A program made the translations under genes and the position numbers. Of a stretch of DNA of 64,000 nucleotides, positions 20,790 through 32,978 are shown piece after piece. The notes beneath the pieces were generated by a model. It was not told where the DNA came from, did not search any database, and worked only from the letters and a program-made list of their open reading frames with translations. Origin of the DNA: Myrica gale. Taxonomy: Eukaryota; Streptophyta; Magnoliopsida; Fagales; Myricaceae. Each line of letters begins with the position of its first letter. Positions within the stretch are counted from its first letter, which is position 1. Where the stretch lies: positions 7,264,001 to 7,328,000 of the forward strand of contig OZ005604.1 in NCBI GenBank assembly GCA_963930655.1. The letters are read 5' to 3'.

Positions 20790-23700
20790 TCAAGGACGAG
20801 CTCTCTTGTTGCTGCATGAGGGGCACTTGTACTGCTTGATGTGCTCAGCCCTCGCAGGGGTGATCTTCACACACTTGCCATGGAACCACTTCTCACATAT
20901 GTCACAACATATCCAGAACTCATCTGCAGCATAGTTCTCCCCACATGCCCCGCACAAGGTCTCCCCATGCTCTTCATCTTCTTCCTCATCCACTACGTCA
21001 TCCTCATCTTTTGCCGGCATGTCCTTGGTAAACTTGCCTGATTCCGATCCTCGCTGTTTTTGTCACCAATTACAGAAATTTACTTCTCAAATAAACAGTA
21101 TTCAATGCCAACAGATACAACTGACCCGAGAGGCGACATGAGAGAAATTATTCCAAGAAACAAAAAATAAATTTTGATATTTGATTGTTATGTTATAGTG
21201 TATACCTATATGTATCCGCAGGATTAATTTGGAAAAACAGTAGAGATATGCAAGAACAAACAAAGCCCATTTTATGAAATCTATGAGAGAAAAAAAAGTG
21301 CAGATGCTTTATTTAATTTTCGTAATCCCTATTTTTTAGAGCTTGTGTTAAATAAGTATTTTTAAGTTTATAAGCTAAGGTTAGAGGCCTAATCCAATGT
21401 TTGAATTTAAAAGTGATGAGATAGAACTATAAGCCTATGTTTGAATTTAACAGTTGAAGAGATAGAGGCCTATTCTAGTGGATTTAAATTCCACTTAATG
21501 GAAGTCTTTTTCTTTCTTACTTTTATAGCCCTAATTCTTAAATTCGTAATCTATCATTAGAGAGCAAATATTACAACAATGCTAAGGAGACATGTGGCTG
21601 ACCACAAAAACTTGCAAATCAAACAGTCTACAATATGTATTCACCAAATTAAACAGAAGACTTCTCATATCATTACCCATGAATATGGTCATTACTTGCA
21701 TCAAATGCAAAACGAAGCAACCTCACCTTGAACTTACAATTTATCACAGCCAAAGAACAAATAAAATAAACAACTGACCCAGGTTTATGAATTTCCACAT
21801 AAAAAATATACAAGCAGAGATCAGACCGAGCATCTCCATTAAGCACTGTTTCCTTTAAATCCATAAATGGCTTTGCTCAATTCTTCAGTTTCCTTTCAGT
21901 AAATAAGCCCTTTCCACACAGAGGAAATATGCTCTTTCATAACGTCAGTAACACCTACCATGTGTAAAGCCTCTTTTACGACAAAATAACCACAAGCATA
22001 TGAATTCCGAAATGTTAATTTCTAAGAACAAAGACTCATTGTAAAAGCGAAACAGACTTAGTAACACTCCAGGCAAAATGAATGCTAAAGGAAGAGCTCT
22101 TTATCCTTGACGCATATAACAAACTTCTTTGTCAGACACAGGAAAGTATAAAATCATAGTAGTGGCCAATAAAACTGCTAAGCAAGTATTTATTTCTTTT
22201 ACCCCTTTCGAGCTTGACTTGGATTTGTTGCTGCTATGATTTGAAACTGATGTCTTCTCCTTTGACTGTTTCTTTGCCATTCCAGTCACCACCTCAAATA
22301 TTGTAGGCAGATCATTTATCATAGTAAAGAGGCGTTTCCTGTGACAGAAAATGCATTGTATGGGGAAGCAATAGGAATCAATGCGTCAAACATCACCCAA
22401 ATTAAAACTTATTTCATTTGCTCTCTGCAACAGTTTAGATACAAATAACAAACATGTGAAAAATCAACAATCATGTCCATGCCCATTGTTATCAAGCACC
22501 ACAGGATTTGGGTTCTAAATAACTGTGTAGGAATGCCTAATAAAAAAGACAAATACATAACTAGACTAGAAATTGAAACTATCAGAAAAAAATTTTGGAA
22601 CTGAAGCAATCCCCATTGTCATGGGGGATGGTGAAGCAGTTAATTTACAGTAAATGTGTTCTCTCCACTAGTCTTTACTCTGTATTTTAAAGTCAAGAAA
22701 ATAACGTTGACATGGAAGACAATATATAAGGCACAGTTCAAGAATCGAGACAAACTTCAAAAAGAATTGAACTGAATAACTTTAACAGCAATATTTATCA
22801 ACATCCCTTAACTCCAGTACTTTCAAGCATTTTTGAAAGGGTCATAGACAAGTGATAGTTAAAACAGAAGACATACCTGTCAGCTTTATCAAAGCCAAAT
22901 CTGGCACCAAAATAGAATGCCACTGCAAGTAACCATGCATCACTGTGAACAGCAACCAGAGATAGCCAATCCTTCTCTTGCATGCCGTCTCTGGCAAAGT
23001 TGATCCCTAATGCAGGTTCTGGGAGCTCTGGAGGCACTTCTTCAGCAGGTAAGTTAACTTCCCACTGCTCATTAGGAAATCCATAAAGGCAAAGATTCTC
23101 CTTTTCTGACAGGTTACCAGTCAGTCAAATACAACAGTCATCAGTCACTGTTGGACACAGCAAGAAAAATAAGAGCTCATCTTTGCTGCTAGCAGGTTTC
23201 TGCTATACACTCAAGCGAAACTATGTTTGCAAAACATAGGGCAGCCATAAGAAATATTAAGTGTGAGCATCTTTACAGTATGACCAGGATATCCAATATC
23301 AGAGATTACTAGGATACAGTGGCCATCGTGCTCACTCAATGTCCCACAATTGTTGGGTAACAGACAGCAATGCACCTACTTATTACAATGGTTTGCTGCC
23401 ATATTAACCCTGGGAATCCAAATAATAACTATTGATTCAGGCTGTTCTGGAACCAGAAGCCACTGCAGGCAGCGACTGTCATTCCTGTGAACCTCTGTAA
23501 CTGTCAGCTCTTGCAATTAAGTCCTATTTATTATCTCTTTATTTCTTAAGGGCTTGCAGTCCTTACACCAAAACATTACCCAAATATACAAACATCCATA
23601 TAAGTAATAAAGGAGCGAAATGGGATACAACATATAACTAGTTCTAGAAGGTCCAGGAAGCTTGGAATTTCAAAATGTGATTTAAATCTTCCTAGACTTA

Positions 23701-24422
23701 TATCAAAGACAAGTACCGATATCACCAATCATCACCAAAACTAACCCAATATCCATGTAAAGCTATCAAGTATGGTTTATAGCTCATATAAGAACTTCAT
23801 GGGCAAGCCGTCAATATCCAAATACATATGGAAAATAGCATTATAGTTAAGAATTTAACAAGACATGCAAACACAAAAGCTCCATTCCTTGACAATAAAC
23901 GCTCGCCGAAACCTTCTATTTTTACCAATTATAATGCAGAACACTAACGTTGTTCATAAAACTTACAAGAATAAAGACAAAAATAGCAAATTTAAATCTG
24001 AAGCTATAAATTTTAGTTTTATAATAATTATCAATTTGGTAGAGGAAACGAATTGCCTAACATATCGTAAGCTTAGACACATTGTAATCCCAAACCCACG
24101 AGCGACGCACACAAACAGAGATGTAAGGAAGAGCAAAGATAGAAACCCTAACCAGGATCGCACTGCTGATAAAATTCTTCGACGTCTGCAAAAACACAGA
24201 AAAAAAACTTACAAGATCCGAGCCATTACACACTAGAATCTGAAATGAGGAAATTCATGCAAAACCCCTAAAACTCGTAAGGATAAGTACAATAAAAAAA
24301 TAGAGTTTAAGTAAAAGTGAGAGACCAGTGGTGAGGGCTTTGATCATGCCCGCTCTACGGCCCTTGAAGTCCCTGAAAACCTCTTCCACTGTGCGAGGGT
24401 TGTACTGAACTCCTCCATCCAT
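20790..24422 (-). CDS. AL (Alfin-like): Alfin-like PHD-finger histone-reader protein
   Basis: Five exons on the minus strand: 24422-24326, 24185-24153, 23105-22877, 22338-22203 and 21053-20790; 252 aa, the usual length for this plant-specific family. The N-terminal Alfin domain runs from [20 protein letters not shown] through [20 protein letters not shown] to [21 protein letters not shown] Ser/Lys-rich linker ([14 protein letters not shown]) and an acidic stretch ([16 protein letters not shown]) precede the C4HC3 PHD finger starting at Cys199: [39 protein letters not shown]. The family binds trimethylated H3K4 through the PHD finger and acts in nuclear repression complexes during stress and germination. 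All donors are GT and acceptors AG; the phases agree and the frame closes. The 1-kb intron 2 and other introns carry no recognised elements. A run of 14 G lies just upstream of the start in the leader. Which Alfin-like paralogue this is cannot be decided. Confidence 0.96.
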
Positions 24423-24467
24423 GTCCTTAGACTCCCTACAGTTCCAGAGCTCGCTTCCGGGAAGGGT

Positions 24468-24481
24468 GGGGGGGGGGGGGG
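24468..24481. repeat. 14-base poly-G run in the Alfin-like leader/promoter
   Basis: Fourteen consecutive G (C on the transcribed minus strand), 46 bp upstream of the Alfin-like start codon. Probably within the 5' UTR. Homopolymers of this length are prone to sequencing error, so the exact length is uncertain. Confidence 0.8.
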
Positions 24482-25314
24482 AAGATACAGAGATTTGAAG
24501 GAGCAGAAGTGGGGGACAAAACGGGAAATTACGATGTTGTCAAGGGGTATTTACGGATATGCGGAGGTTCTGAGAGCCAAAAGGAAACCATCTCAGTAGC
24601 AGAAGCCAAGAGAGAGGAGGAGGGATTGGGAATTTGGTATGCTCTTAAAGGGAGGGAGGGAAAATATAAGCGTGAAAAAAATATACAAAAGAAGAAAGAG
24701 AGAGGCATATACACATCGTCAATTAAAAATTAAAATAATATCAAAAATTAAGGTGGAAGAATCCAGTGTGTCTCAGAGTATATCTTGTTCGATGGTGTGG
24801 CGCGGTGATTCAGGGGTTTTGCGGATTTAAATCGATTTTCAAACTGGGTTTTAGATTTGGGAGAGGGGTCCGCAGTAGGTGGGAATGGACAGTGAACTGG
24901 GCAATGCTAAAGTACTCTGCGGGTGTTGTCCTAATCGGTGGTCCACAGGGCCGTATTCGTGTCTCCACTCTTTAGATTTGAGCGAGGGTAATGGATCTAG
25001 CGGCTGCACCCTTCCGTTCTCCCCGGACTGCCTCCCTTCCTCGACCCCTTTCCGGCGGTTGGAGGAGATCCTGTCCTCCCTTGTACAGGGTTGCATGTTT
25101 ACTCACAGGATTGAATCTTTTGTTTTAGATTGGGATTCTAATCCAAATTTTGAAAAATCAATCTCAAAACTAACTTGGCTTTCAGCGAACCAAAATTTTA
25201 TCAGCATTACAATTTTTTCTCGTTCCTCACTTTTTTACAATTTTTTTTTACTATTTCACTAACTTTTTCATTCTATCTCTTCAACTTTTCACCAACTTCT
25301 AAAATTTTACTAAG
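24482..25314. other. Promoter-side intergenic region of the Alfin-like gene
   Basis: The segment near 24880-25095 is GC-richer (ORFs of 80-127 codons overlap on both strands without recognisable motifs). No gene is called. Probably the upstream flank of the Alfin-like gene. Confidence 0.35.
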
Positions 25315-25540
25315 TCATGTTAGTTTGCATAAAAATTTTAGAATTTGAATCCAATTTTCTAAATGTATACTCCTAACATTACTCTTACACGCATACCAAT
25401 ATAACTCAATATTACCTTTTTTTATACACATCAATACAACTCAACAACTTTTACACGCATGTCAATAAAGCTCAAACATCACTTAAAATATTCATATTAT
25501 TTTTCAAATTCTTAAAATTTTCTCAAAACAAACCTGCCCT
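25315..25540. repeat. MITE-like repeat, family D copy 3
   Basis: TACTCCTAACATTACTCTTACACGCATACCAATATAACTCAATATT and ACATCAATACAACTCAACAACTTTTACACG align with 3255-3520 along most of its length, in the same orientation. No coding capacity. Confidence 0.6.
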
Positions 25541-25616
25541 AATTTTTTTTTTCCCAAATGTCATGTAACTTTTGAGTCCTACTCCAATCTAGTTTTGTAT
25601 CTTTTGATACTTTCGG

Positions 25617-26300
25617 CTTAATTGTAGGTTCATATGGTTTGATTTTGCCACAAATTAATATATGAGATTTGAAATTCAACAAATTAGTCGTTAGGGTCAC
25701 ATTTTCATTGCATTTTAATTCTTCAGTCAATCTTAACGTCACTAACAAAATCTGATGACGTGATATTAAATAAAAATGTTAAAAATTTATATAAATTTTT
25801 ATGAAAATTGAAGAAAATTTTAAAAAATATTACGGATGGTCAAAAAATCATTTGTTGAATTTTTTCACTAGATTTTAGAGAAAATAGTAAAAAAAATAGA
25901 ATTTTATGAGAGTTAGTGAAAAAGTTTAAAGGGAGATGATTTAAGTGAATTTCTTATTTTTATTGTAAGGAAAAGAGATAAGTTGATGGGGAGAGAAATT
26001 ATTTTAAAGTTATTTTATTTGACCAAAATTTTGAGTTAATTATATTTGCAAATCAAAATTTTGGAATGGAAATAAATTTTGGGTAAAAAACATGGTGATT
26101 CTGTTGGAATTTATGAAAAAATTGTTTGAATTTGTATAAAGGGGTTGAATTGTATTTATAAAAATTTATTCGTGAAAAAAATTTCAAATTTTCTTTTGTA
26201 CATCCTAATATATGGACAATAATTTTCAAGAATCTAAAAGAAATTATGAAATTTTTAAAAAAATTACTTAAAAATCTCAAAGCCATAGTTATGATATAAT
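25617..26300. repeat. Family B-like fragment followed by family G fragment
   Basis: 25617-25790 starts CGGCTTAATTGTAGGTTCAT and continues with CACAAATTAATATATGAG and TTCAACAAATTAGTC, the word order of the GGCTTAATT foldback family. 25860-26095 shares AAGTTATTTTATTTGA, TTGAGTTAATTATATTTGCAAA and TTTTGGAATGG with 2700-2800. Confidence 0.4.
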
Positions 26301-26337
26301 TGCTTCCATTATTCTAAAGATTTTATTTTGTTTCCCA

Positions 26338-27077
26338 GTTATACCCTTCCGTCCATAAGATGATAGAATTCGATGACGTGGTCAACAGTGAACACGTCAC
26401 AACCAGTCAAATGAAGACACGCTTTGCATGTGCTGACTGACTCAACTCTTTGTCCACCTCTTGCACCACGCCACTCACAGCTGCCTTAATTTACTAAAAA
26501 GCCCATGCATGTCACATCAATTAAAATTTGGAAATAGATTCGCCAATGATTGCGACTTGAGCGAACTCTTTCCCCAAATTTTTTCCCAAATAAATCAACA
26601 ACCCTAATTTCTTTCAAGATCCCATCGCAAACCGACGATTGCAACCTAGATTTTCGAAAGGTTAGTTATTTACCTCGCTTCGATTGTTTTTTCTGCATTT
26701 CAAGCTCAAGGTTTTCAATTTCCTCAGATGCGATTCTAGTACCAGCACGCTCTACAAGTCTGTAATATGTTTCTAGTACCCAATTTCCTAATTATACCCC
26801 TCTGTCCAAGAGATGACAGAATTTGAACACGTAGCCAACGGTGACCACGTCACAATCAATTACATGAAGACACTTAGACACCCATTGCATATGCTGATTG
26901 GACTCAACTCTTTCTCCACCTCTCGCGCCACGTCACTCACAGCTGCCTTAATTTACTAAAAATGTCACATCAATTAAATTTTGGAAATAGATTCGCCCAC
27001 GATTGCGACTCGAGAGAACTCTTTCCCCAAATTTTTTCCCAAATACATCAAGAACCCTAGTTCTCCCCTTTGGTTGA
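26338..27077. repeat. Direct duplication of about 280 bp (26338-26615 and 26791-27077)
   Basis: Both copies contain ACTCAACTCTTTGTCCACCTC-like text, CACTCACAGCTGCCTTAATTTACTAAAAA, GGAAATAGATTCGCC and CTCTTTCCCCAAATTTTTTCCCAAAT. They end in an AACCCTA-rich leader-like stretch. They lie directly upstream of the MuDR-like ORF and could be its duplicated promoter and leader. The copies differ by several substitutions and indels. Confidence 0.75.
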
Positions 27078-27364
27078 ATCGAATAAGTTGTTGCTCCTAT
27101 AACAATGAAGTGGTCCCTCCTAAATAGATAAATCTCTCTGTCTTCTTATGCTCTGCCGAATATTGTCGTTCGTTAGGGTAACATTCATCACGTGACTTTG
27201 ACTAAGTCAGGGGGTTGCCAGGTGGATTTTGATCTATTTGAGGTTTACTTATGTCCTTGTTGTTTGTGTATTATTATTTCATTTGTCCCTAATGTATAAA
27301 TATGTTGTGGATTATATTATTATTATCTTATTTGTCACTAATGTATAAATATCTTCCTTTGCAG

Positions 27365-29513
27365 ATGGTTAAAATTGTTATGTACCATGGGGAAGTTGAT
27401 TTTCGTAATGGGGAGTACATTGGAGGGGTGGTTAGTGATCTAGGTAATCTTGACTCAGACTACATATTAGTTAGGGTTGCTCAACCCCGGTGTAGATGCC
27501 GATTTTGGCCAAACCTGGCACCTACACCGGGTAGACCGGTTTTTAAATAATTGTCACCTACACCTACACATTAATGGCAAAAATCAGCCCTTAGCTGTGG
27601 CGGTTTCCGGTTATTCTACATTCATATTGGGCCATTTTTTTAGCATTTTACTCACTTTGCCCAATGTATTTTTTTTCTTTTTTCTTTTGGTCCATTAATC
27701 ACATATCAATAAAATCTAAACTAATGAAATTCAAATTTCAAAATCAAAGATCATCTTAAAAGATAAGATGATAATTGAAAGTCCAAAGTAATAGAACCCC
27801 TACTCCTCGATCTCCACCGTCAAGATGGGTAACTCTACACAATATATTTAAATACACCAAGTTATAATTTATAAAAATAACCTCGATGTCTCATTCTTGT
27901 GATGAGTCATAACCTCGATGTATCATTCTTGTGATGAGTCATAACCCCGATGTCTCATTCTTATGATGAGCCATAAAATCTTTTTTACAATAATTACATT
28001 TTGCTTTAGGTGGCTCAGAGTAGGTACCTTGGTGTAGTGCAGCCATATATCAGAAGGGTTCGAGTTTTTCCTTTTTTTGGGTTCAGGGCATGGTGGTCAT
28101 CAACTTACATCACCTCCTTCCATTGACCTCGTTGTCTCAAAATCCGGAGTGGACCCAACAGCCGGACACGATACTGAGGGTGACATCGAAGTAGCACTAC
28201 TACATGTGGTTGCAGGTGACTGTGATTGTGGTGGAGTGTCCATCTGCAAATCATATACAAATCAATTAACAATCAAAGATTCAAAGTACTAACAAGTAAC
28301 AAACATATGGAATCATATGCAAATCAATTATATATATAATCATATAATACGAATCAATTAACAAGCAGTCAATCACACGCTGCACATAATACGAATTTAT
28401 ATATATAATCATATAATACGAATCAATTAACAAGCACACGATACACATCAATTAAATTAAAGTACAATGGAATCACGAATCAATTAACAAGCACATGTTG
28501 CACATCATTTGTTGTTTTCTTAAACTTCCCAAATTTATTAAACTACAAACCCTAAAAACAACAATGGGGAAAACGTTCAGCAATAATATGTCCTAATATT
28601 TTCAATAGAATAAATTAAAGTTAACAAATCCATTGATACGAATCATACCTAAAAGAATCTCAATCCTTGGCACTTAAGAGAGATGTGGCAGACAGATACA
28701 GCAGAGGACCCAAGAGAGCTTGACGCGTGAAGGAGGAGAGTTGTGGTCGACGACAAGAGGCGCAACAGCTGCAGGCGTGGTGGTCTGCAGGAGAAGGAGG
28801 GTAGGGAGGGAGGGAGGGAGGGAGAGAGAGGCACGACTGCACGGGTGGGAATCGTGGGATCGGCGCAGAGGCGAGAGGTTTGAATGAGGGAGTTTACGAA
28901 GTGCGAAGTGAGGAGTGAGGACTAGGGCTGAGTTTAAAGTTTAATCAAAACGATTCGTTTTGTTTTTTTTTAAAAAAAACAGCCAGAGCCCAGAGGGGGA
29001 AATGGGGTGCCCTGGGGGGTGGGGCCGGGGAAAAACATGCGAAATGGCGGGCAATGGGGCCTGGGGGACTTGGGGGACTAGGGGGAGGGGCCAGGGGAAA
29101 CGGATTATGTGGGATTGTGGGAGCCCGGGTGGGGGCTAGGGTCTTAAAACACGTTTTTTAAACCCGGTACCGATGCCGGTATCGGTGCCGAAATTTTTCG
29201 GTGGCACTGAGTAGCCCTAATAGTAGTGACCCATAGATGGACATATTTTAAGAGGAGACGAAGTACGCAGATTCTGTGGAGTTGTGTAAGTTTGAAGGAG
29301 ATGACAATCAGGGGGATTACTCCTCTTAAAAGTGATGCTAATGTGTTGAGATTCACTGAGCGAATACTTGTGGAGGGTCAGGACAAGTTGACAATTTATG
29401 TGGAGGATGCTACTAGCGAACCAATTTTAGTGGAGGATGTCCTTGATGTTGGTGTAGAAATAGGTGGGAGTGCTGATAATGCTGACATGGAGGCTTATAA
29501 TGTTGTTAGGTAG
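27365..29513 (+). pseudogene. MuDR-like N-terminal ORF, split by a hAT insertion
   Basis: An acceptor-like TTTGCAG precedes ATG 27365, which opens MVKIVMYHGEVDFRNGEYIG and continues to DSDYILV at the insertion boundary. The reading continues after the element in the same phase with THRWTYFKRRRSTQILW, SLKEMTIRGITPLKSDANVL and IYVEDATSEP up to a stop at 29511-29513. Short N-terminal PB1-like modules of this kind (GEYVGG ... DSDY ... GITPL ... DANVL ... IYVE) are typical of plant MuDR/MULE proteins. The WRKY-like DNA-binding, MULE transposase and SWIM regions are not visible. An acidic, repetitive tail (29514-29680) with stops follows. Assignment to MuDR is by resemblance of this module only. 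Confidence 0.55.
27472..29219. mobile_element. hAT-like non-autonomous element, family A copy 1, complete
   Basis: Left end TAGGGTTGCTCAACCCCGGTG; right end, read inward, TAGGGCTACTCAGTGCCACCG. Flanks ATATTAGT (27464-27471) and ATAGTAGT (29220-29227) match at seven of eight bases, the 8-bp duplication typical of hAT. Both ends are rich in ACCGG/CCGGT words. The 1748-bp interior contains a G-rich block (28660-29130) with a (GGGA)n run at about 28802-28825 but no transposase. Related copies are at 37464, 39241-40810 and 50074-51318. Confidence 0.82.
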
Positions 29514-29679
29514 GGATCTGAAATTGGTACTGATAATGAGTGAGAAGGTGTTAGTGTAGATGATGGCGATAATGTTGAGTGAGAGGATGTTGGTGTTGCT
29601 TCTAAAGATGATATTAAAATTGGTAATGAAGTTGAGGATGATAATGTTGAGAGAGAGGATGTCGGTGTTGGTGTTACTT

Positions 29680-30537
29680 CACGCCCGACCTCACTCTCTC
29701 CCTCCGGTCATCGTGCTCCCCCTCCAGCCGCCGTCTCTCTACTCTGTGCTCTCCTCTCTCTCTTCATTTCTGGCCTCTCCCTCCTCTGTGCTCTCCTCTC
29801 TCTCCCCATCTCTGGCCTCTCTCTCCTCTCGGCGTCTTCCTCAAGTATAGTTGGCAGCCGACAGGTGAGTTGATCTTTATCCCCTTCTAACCTACGTATA
29901 CAAAGTCACAGACTTACAATTTTAATTGTTTTATATTTATCCCTTTCTGGTTGTATGGGAAGGGTAATTTTGAATATATTGCTTAGTAGTTAGTAGTTAC
30001 TACTTACTACTACTAGTTAGATTTGTTTGCCTTCTATTTTGGCAACATAAATTATGTTGCGTAATAGTTAGTAGTTACTAGTTAGAAATTTAGAATTTCC
30101 ATTTAGTGCTGGCATGGAAAAATTGGCAACAAAAATGCCAATGAATTGAAGAAGTATGAACATGCAATTTTTATGGGCATGTATTAATACACTTTTTATG
30201 GGTAGTATGACAGTTTTTCCAAACAAGACAAGCAAAATATAAGTGCCTTTTTAGATGAGAAAAGGTAAATGAAGTAGAATTATAAGTTAATTAGCTTTTT
30301 CATACAGCCCAGGACATCCATGGCTTAAAAATACAGCTCATGGCGTCCTGGGCTTAAACATACAGACGTCCTGGGCCCGAATTGGACAACCCATAACGTT
30401 TTTGGGCCTCAAAACGTTCTGGGCTAATTTTTAAGGCCCAATCCCGAGCCCGTTCTTCAGGTTCGGCTCGGGAATCCAATCAATTCGGGTCGGGTTCGGG
30501 TCAAAATTTTTGAACCCGAACCTGGAAAGCCCACCCC
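29680..30537. mobile_element. hAT-like fragment with CCCACCCCTA right end
   Basis: A CT-rich leader-like block (29680-29830) is followed by text ending in TTCGGGTCGGGTTCGGGTCA and GAACCCGAACC...GCCCACCCCTA (30537). That end matches the common plant hAT terminus TAGGGGTGGGC read inward. The left terminus is not visible. The element appears to cut short the MuDR-like ORF region. Confidence 0.45.
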
Positions 30538-32073
30538 TAATTTTGACCACCTTGATTCACTCAATTTCAAAAACTAACTTCTCAAAAGAATCAAAAGGTT
30601 TGGGAATTTGATTGAGGTGTTTTGAAATCATTTAAAAATATTTTGATCTTCCAAACAAGAGATAAAGTGGTTTATGCACATTTTGAAATTTATGCAAGTG
30701 TATGATTAAAATCCTTGTAAAAAATGAAACTAAGAGTTACAAGATTATACTCTAATTGAATCTTCACTTTTAAGCTCATTGCATCTTTTTTATGTTCATT
30801 TTGTAAACTTAATTCCTTTATTAAAATCATCAAATATCGATTGTGAACAAAAACTAACATTTTTTCATTTAAAAAACAATATATATAGAAGTCATTTAGT
30901 CCTCCTGAAAATGGTAGATCCCAGCATGATCTGATGCAAAATTTTCTGGACTCTCGTGAATTTGGATTTGATGTTACAAATCTCAGACACGTTGATTCTT
31001 TTATGAATGCTGAATTTATCATGTGGCGGAGAGAAAATACTTTTTGGAGATATCGCCGAAATATTCATTGAAGGATTTGGAAGGTGGGAGTCATGAGCCT
31101 CAACTTCTAGCTACAGATTACAAGCTTCTAATACCGTGAAAGATAAGATAAACTTGGATACTGAATCAAAATATAATATGAAGAGAAGAAAAATAGAGAT
31201 TTAAATGTTTCAGTTTAAAAGATACAGTAAAAGTCATTATGATTATATTTTTCTATACCTATATTTGATATTATAAATGTATATAGAGCATAAGATAAAA
31301 TTTTATATAGAGAGAGAAATATAAAAAAAAACGATAGAAATGATACTTTATGATATTATACGATTAAAAATCCGTCCCGACACTGATGTTAGTAAGACTG
31401 GCAGAAGCTTCTTCTTTTTTGTGAGTGATTGGCAGAAGCTTTATTTATGGAAGAAAGAGTTATACATGGAATGGAAATCCTGTGTACCAAGAAAAAAGAA
31501 AAAGAAAAAGAATGGAAGTCTCGTGTCATTTTTATTTATCTACATCTCTTCTTTATCATACCCTTGTTGACAAACATGGTGGCTTTTGAGATGAGAATTG
31601 CCGATTTGACGTTCATGACACAAGTAAACAAAGACTTTTGTCTTAGAAAAAAACAATGACTTTTGTCCTCTCTTAATGGATTTTACTTTTGCTTAAAAAA
31701 TAATAATAATACTTTTAAAAAGGGAATAAAAAAACAGAAAAGGGTAAAAGAGAAAAAAGAGAAAAAAAACTACTGGGAGACCTAATACCTGTGGTAAATG
31801 GTATTATACTGGCTCAGATAACTAGCAGGACCAAAGAAGCGCATATATAAAGCATAGAACTTATATCTACAGAGAGCAAAGATAATCAAACAAAGATAGA
31901 GCTTCTAAGTTCTATGTGATATTATACCAAGTACAACAAAAGATTCAACAGCCAAATGAACTCGGACTATATTTAGCACTGTTAGCAACTGATTATTTCA
32001 ATCAATCAGAATCATTCAATACTGATTAGGCATTTACGTTCATGTCAAAGTTGCACTGTATAGTAAAAGGGGA
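30538..32073. other. Intergenic, with a short possible coding remnant
   Basis: 30895-31071 on the plus strand reads about 55 codons without a stop (SPPENGRSQHDLMQNFLDSR ... HVDSFMNAEFIMWRREN) and looks protein-like, but I do not recognise it and no exons join it. The rest is AT-rich with short ORFs only. Confidence 0.3.
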
Positions 32074-32205
32074 TCACATTTCCTCAAGTTTCTTCTGAAG
32101 TTTGTAAGCCTACACAAAATGTCCACGAGGAAAACCTGGAATGGTGCAGCACGTCTCGGCAGGCAGCACCTCCTGCTCACAGAGAGCTATTGATTGCTGC
32201 AACTT
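32074..32205 (-). pseudogene. Unidentified coding-like remnant with an in-frame stop
   Basis: The minus strand reads KLQQSIALCEQEVLPAETCC, then TIPGFPRGHFV, a TAG, then AYKLQKKLEEM and TGA. The composition is protein-like, and TGTAG just before AYKLQ could be a splice acceptor, so it could also be a terminal exon rather than a pseudogene. No upstream exons were found before the WAV2-like gene, which lies on the same strand. Family unknown. Confidence 0.28.
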
Positions 32206-32978
32206 GAAAAAAGGCAGAAATATTTTGAATTCTTGGATGAATGAATCCATAACTCCTCAAAAGTCAACATGCCAGCCAATCACCTTGCCTCGAAATCTGG
32301 AACAGAACACTAACCATGAACAAAGGCGGACAAGACCAAGTGTGAAAGCATTGGCCAGAAACAGTACAAAGATTATAGAAGTTGTCGTCACAAGGCAAAC
32401 GTTTGAGGGGCTCTATATTACAAGAAAGCACAAACCTAAATGGGTAAGCTACAACATAGCTACAAACCAGGCAGTTTACTACAGCATAGCTCCAGGGGGA
32501 ATACCACACAATGCCCTAAACTCTAGGAATACTAGAATTTCCACTCTTAAGGACCAACTATATACAGCAGAAGGCTGCTTCAGGAAGATGAGGATGCCCA
32601 AGTTTTGGGACACAAAAAGATAGCAGAGCCTTCCATTAGCCATGAACACATGCTAAATACCAAGTCCCAAAGCTCGTGCAATTACAGGAAAAGACCACAG
32701 AAAAGAACTACAGAAACACAAACTGGGTTCGTATGAGGTCAAACCCCTAAGACTTCTTCACCTCAACCTGAACAGCATAACTAAGCTATACTAGAAAATA
32801 CATGCCAAAGCCCAACTCATGCAAAACCCTCACCATTGCTTCAAGAAAAAATCTAAATCAGACGCTACAATTAATTGAAACACATGTCATTCCCCGATTT
32901 TCCCTCTTTGCTTCTCTATTTTCTTTGTAGGGAAGGCAAGAGGTAGGGTTCATAATGGCAGGATCATAGCAAAATCTC

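Noticed and set aside
32141-32623. 160-codon plus-strand ORF
   Set aside because: No recognisable motif, no Kozak or promoter support. It is antisense to the coding-like remnant at 32074-32205 and probably lies in the downstream flank of the WAV2-like gene.
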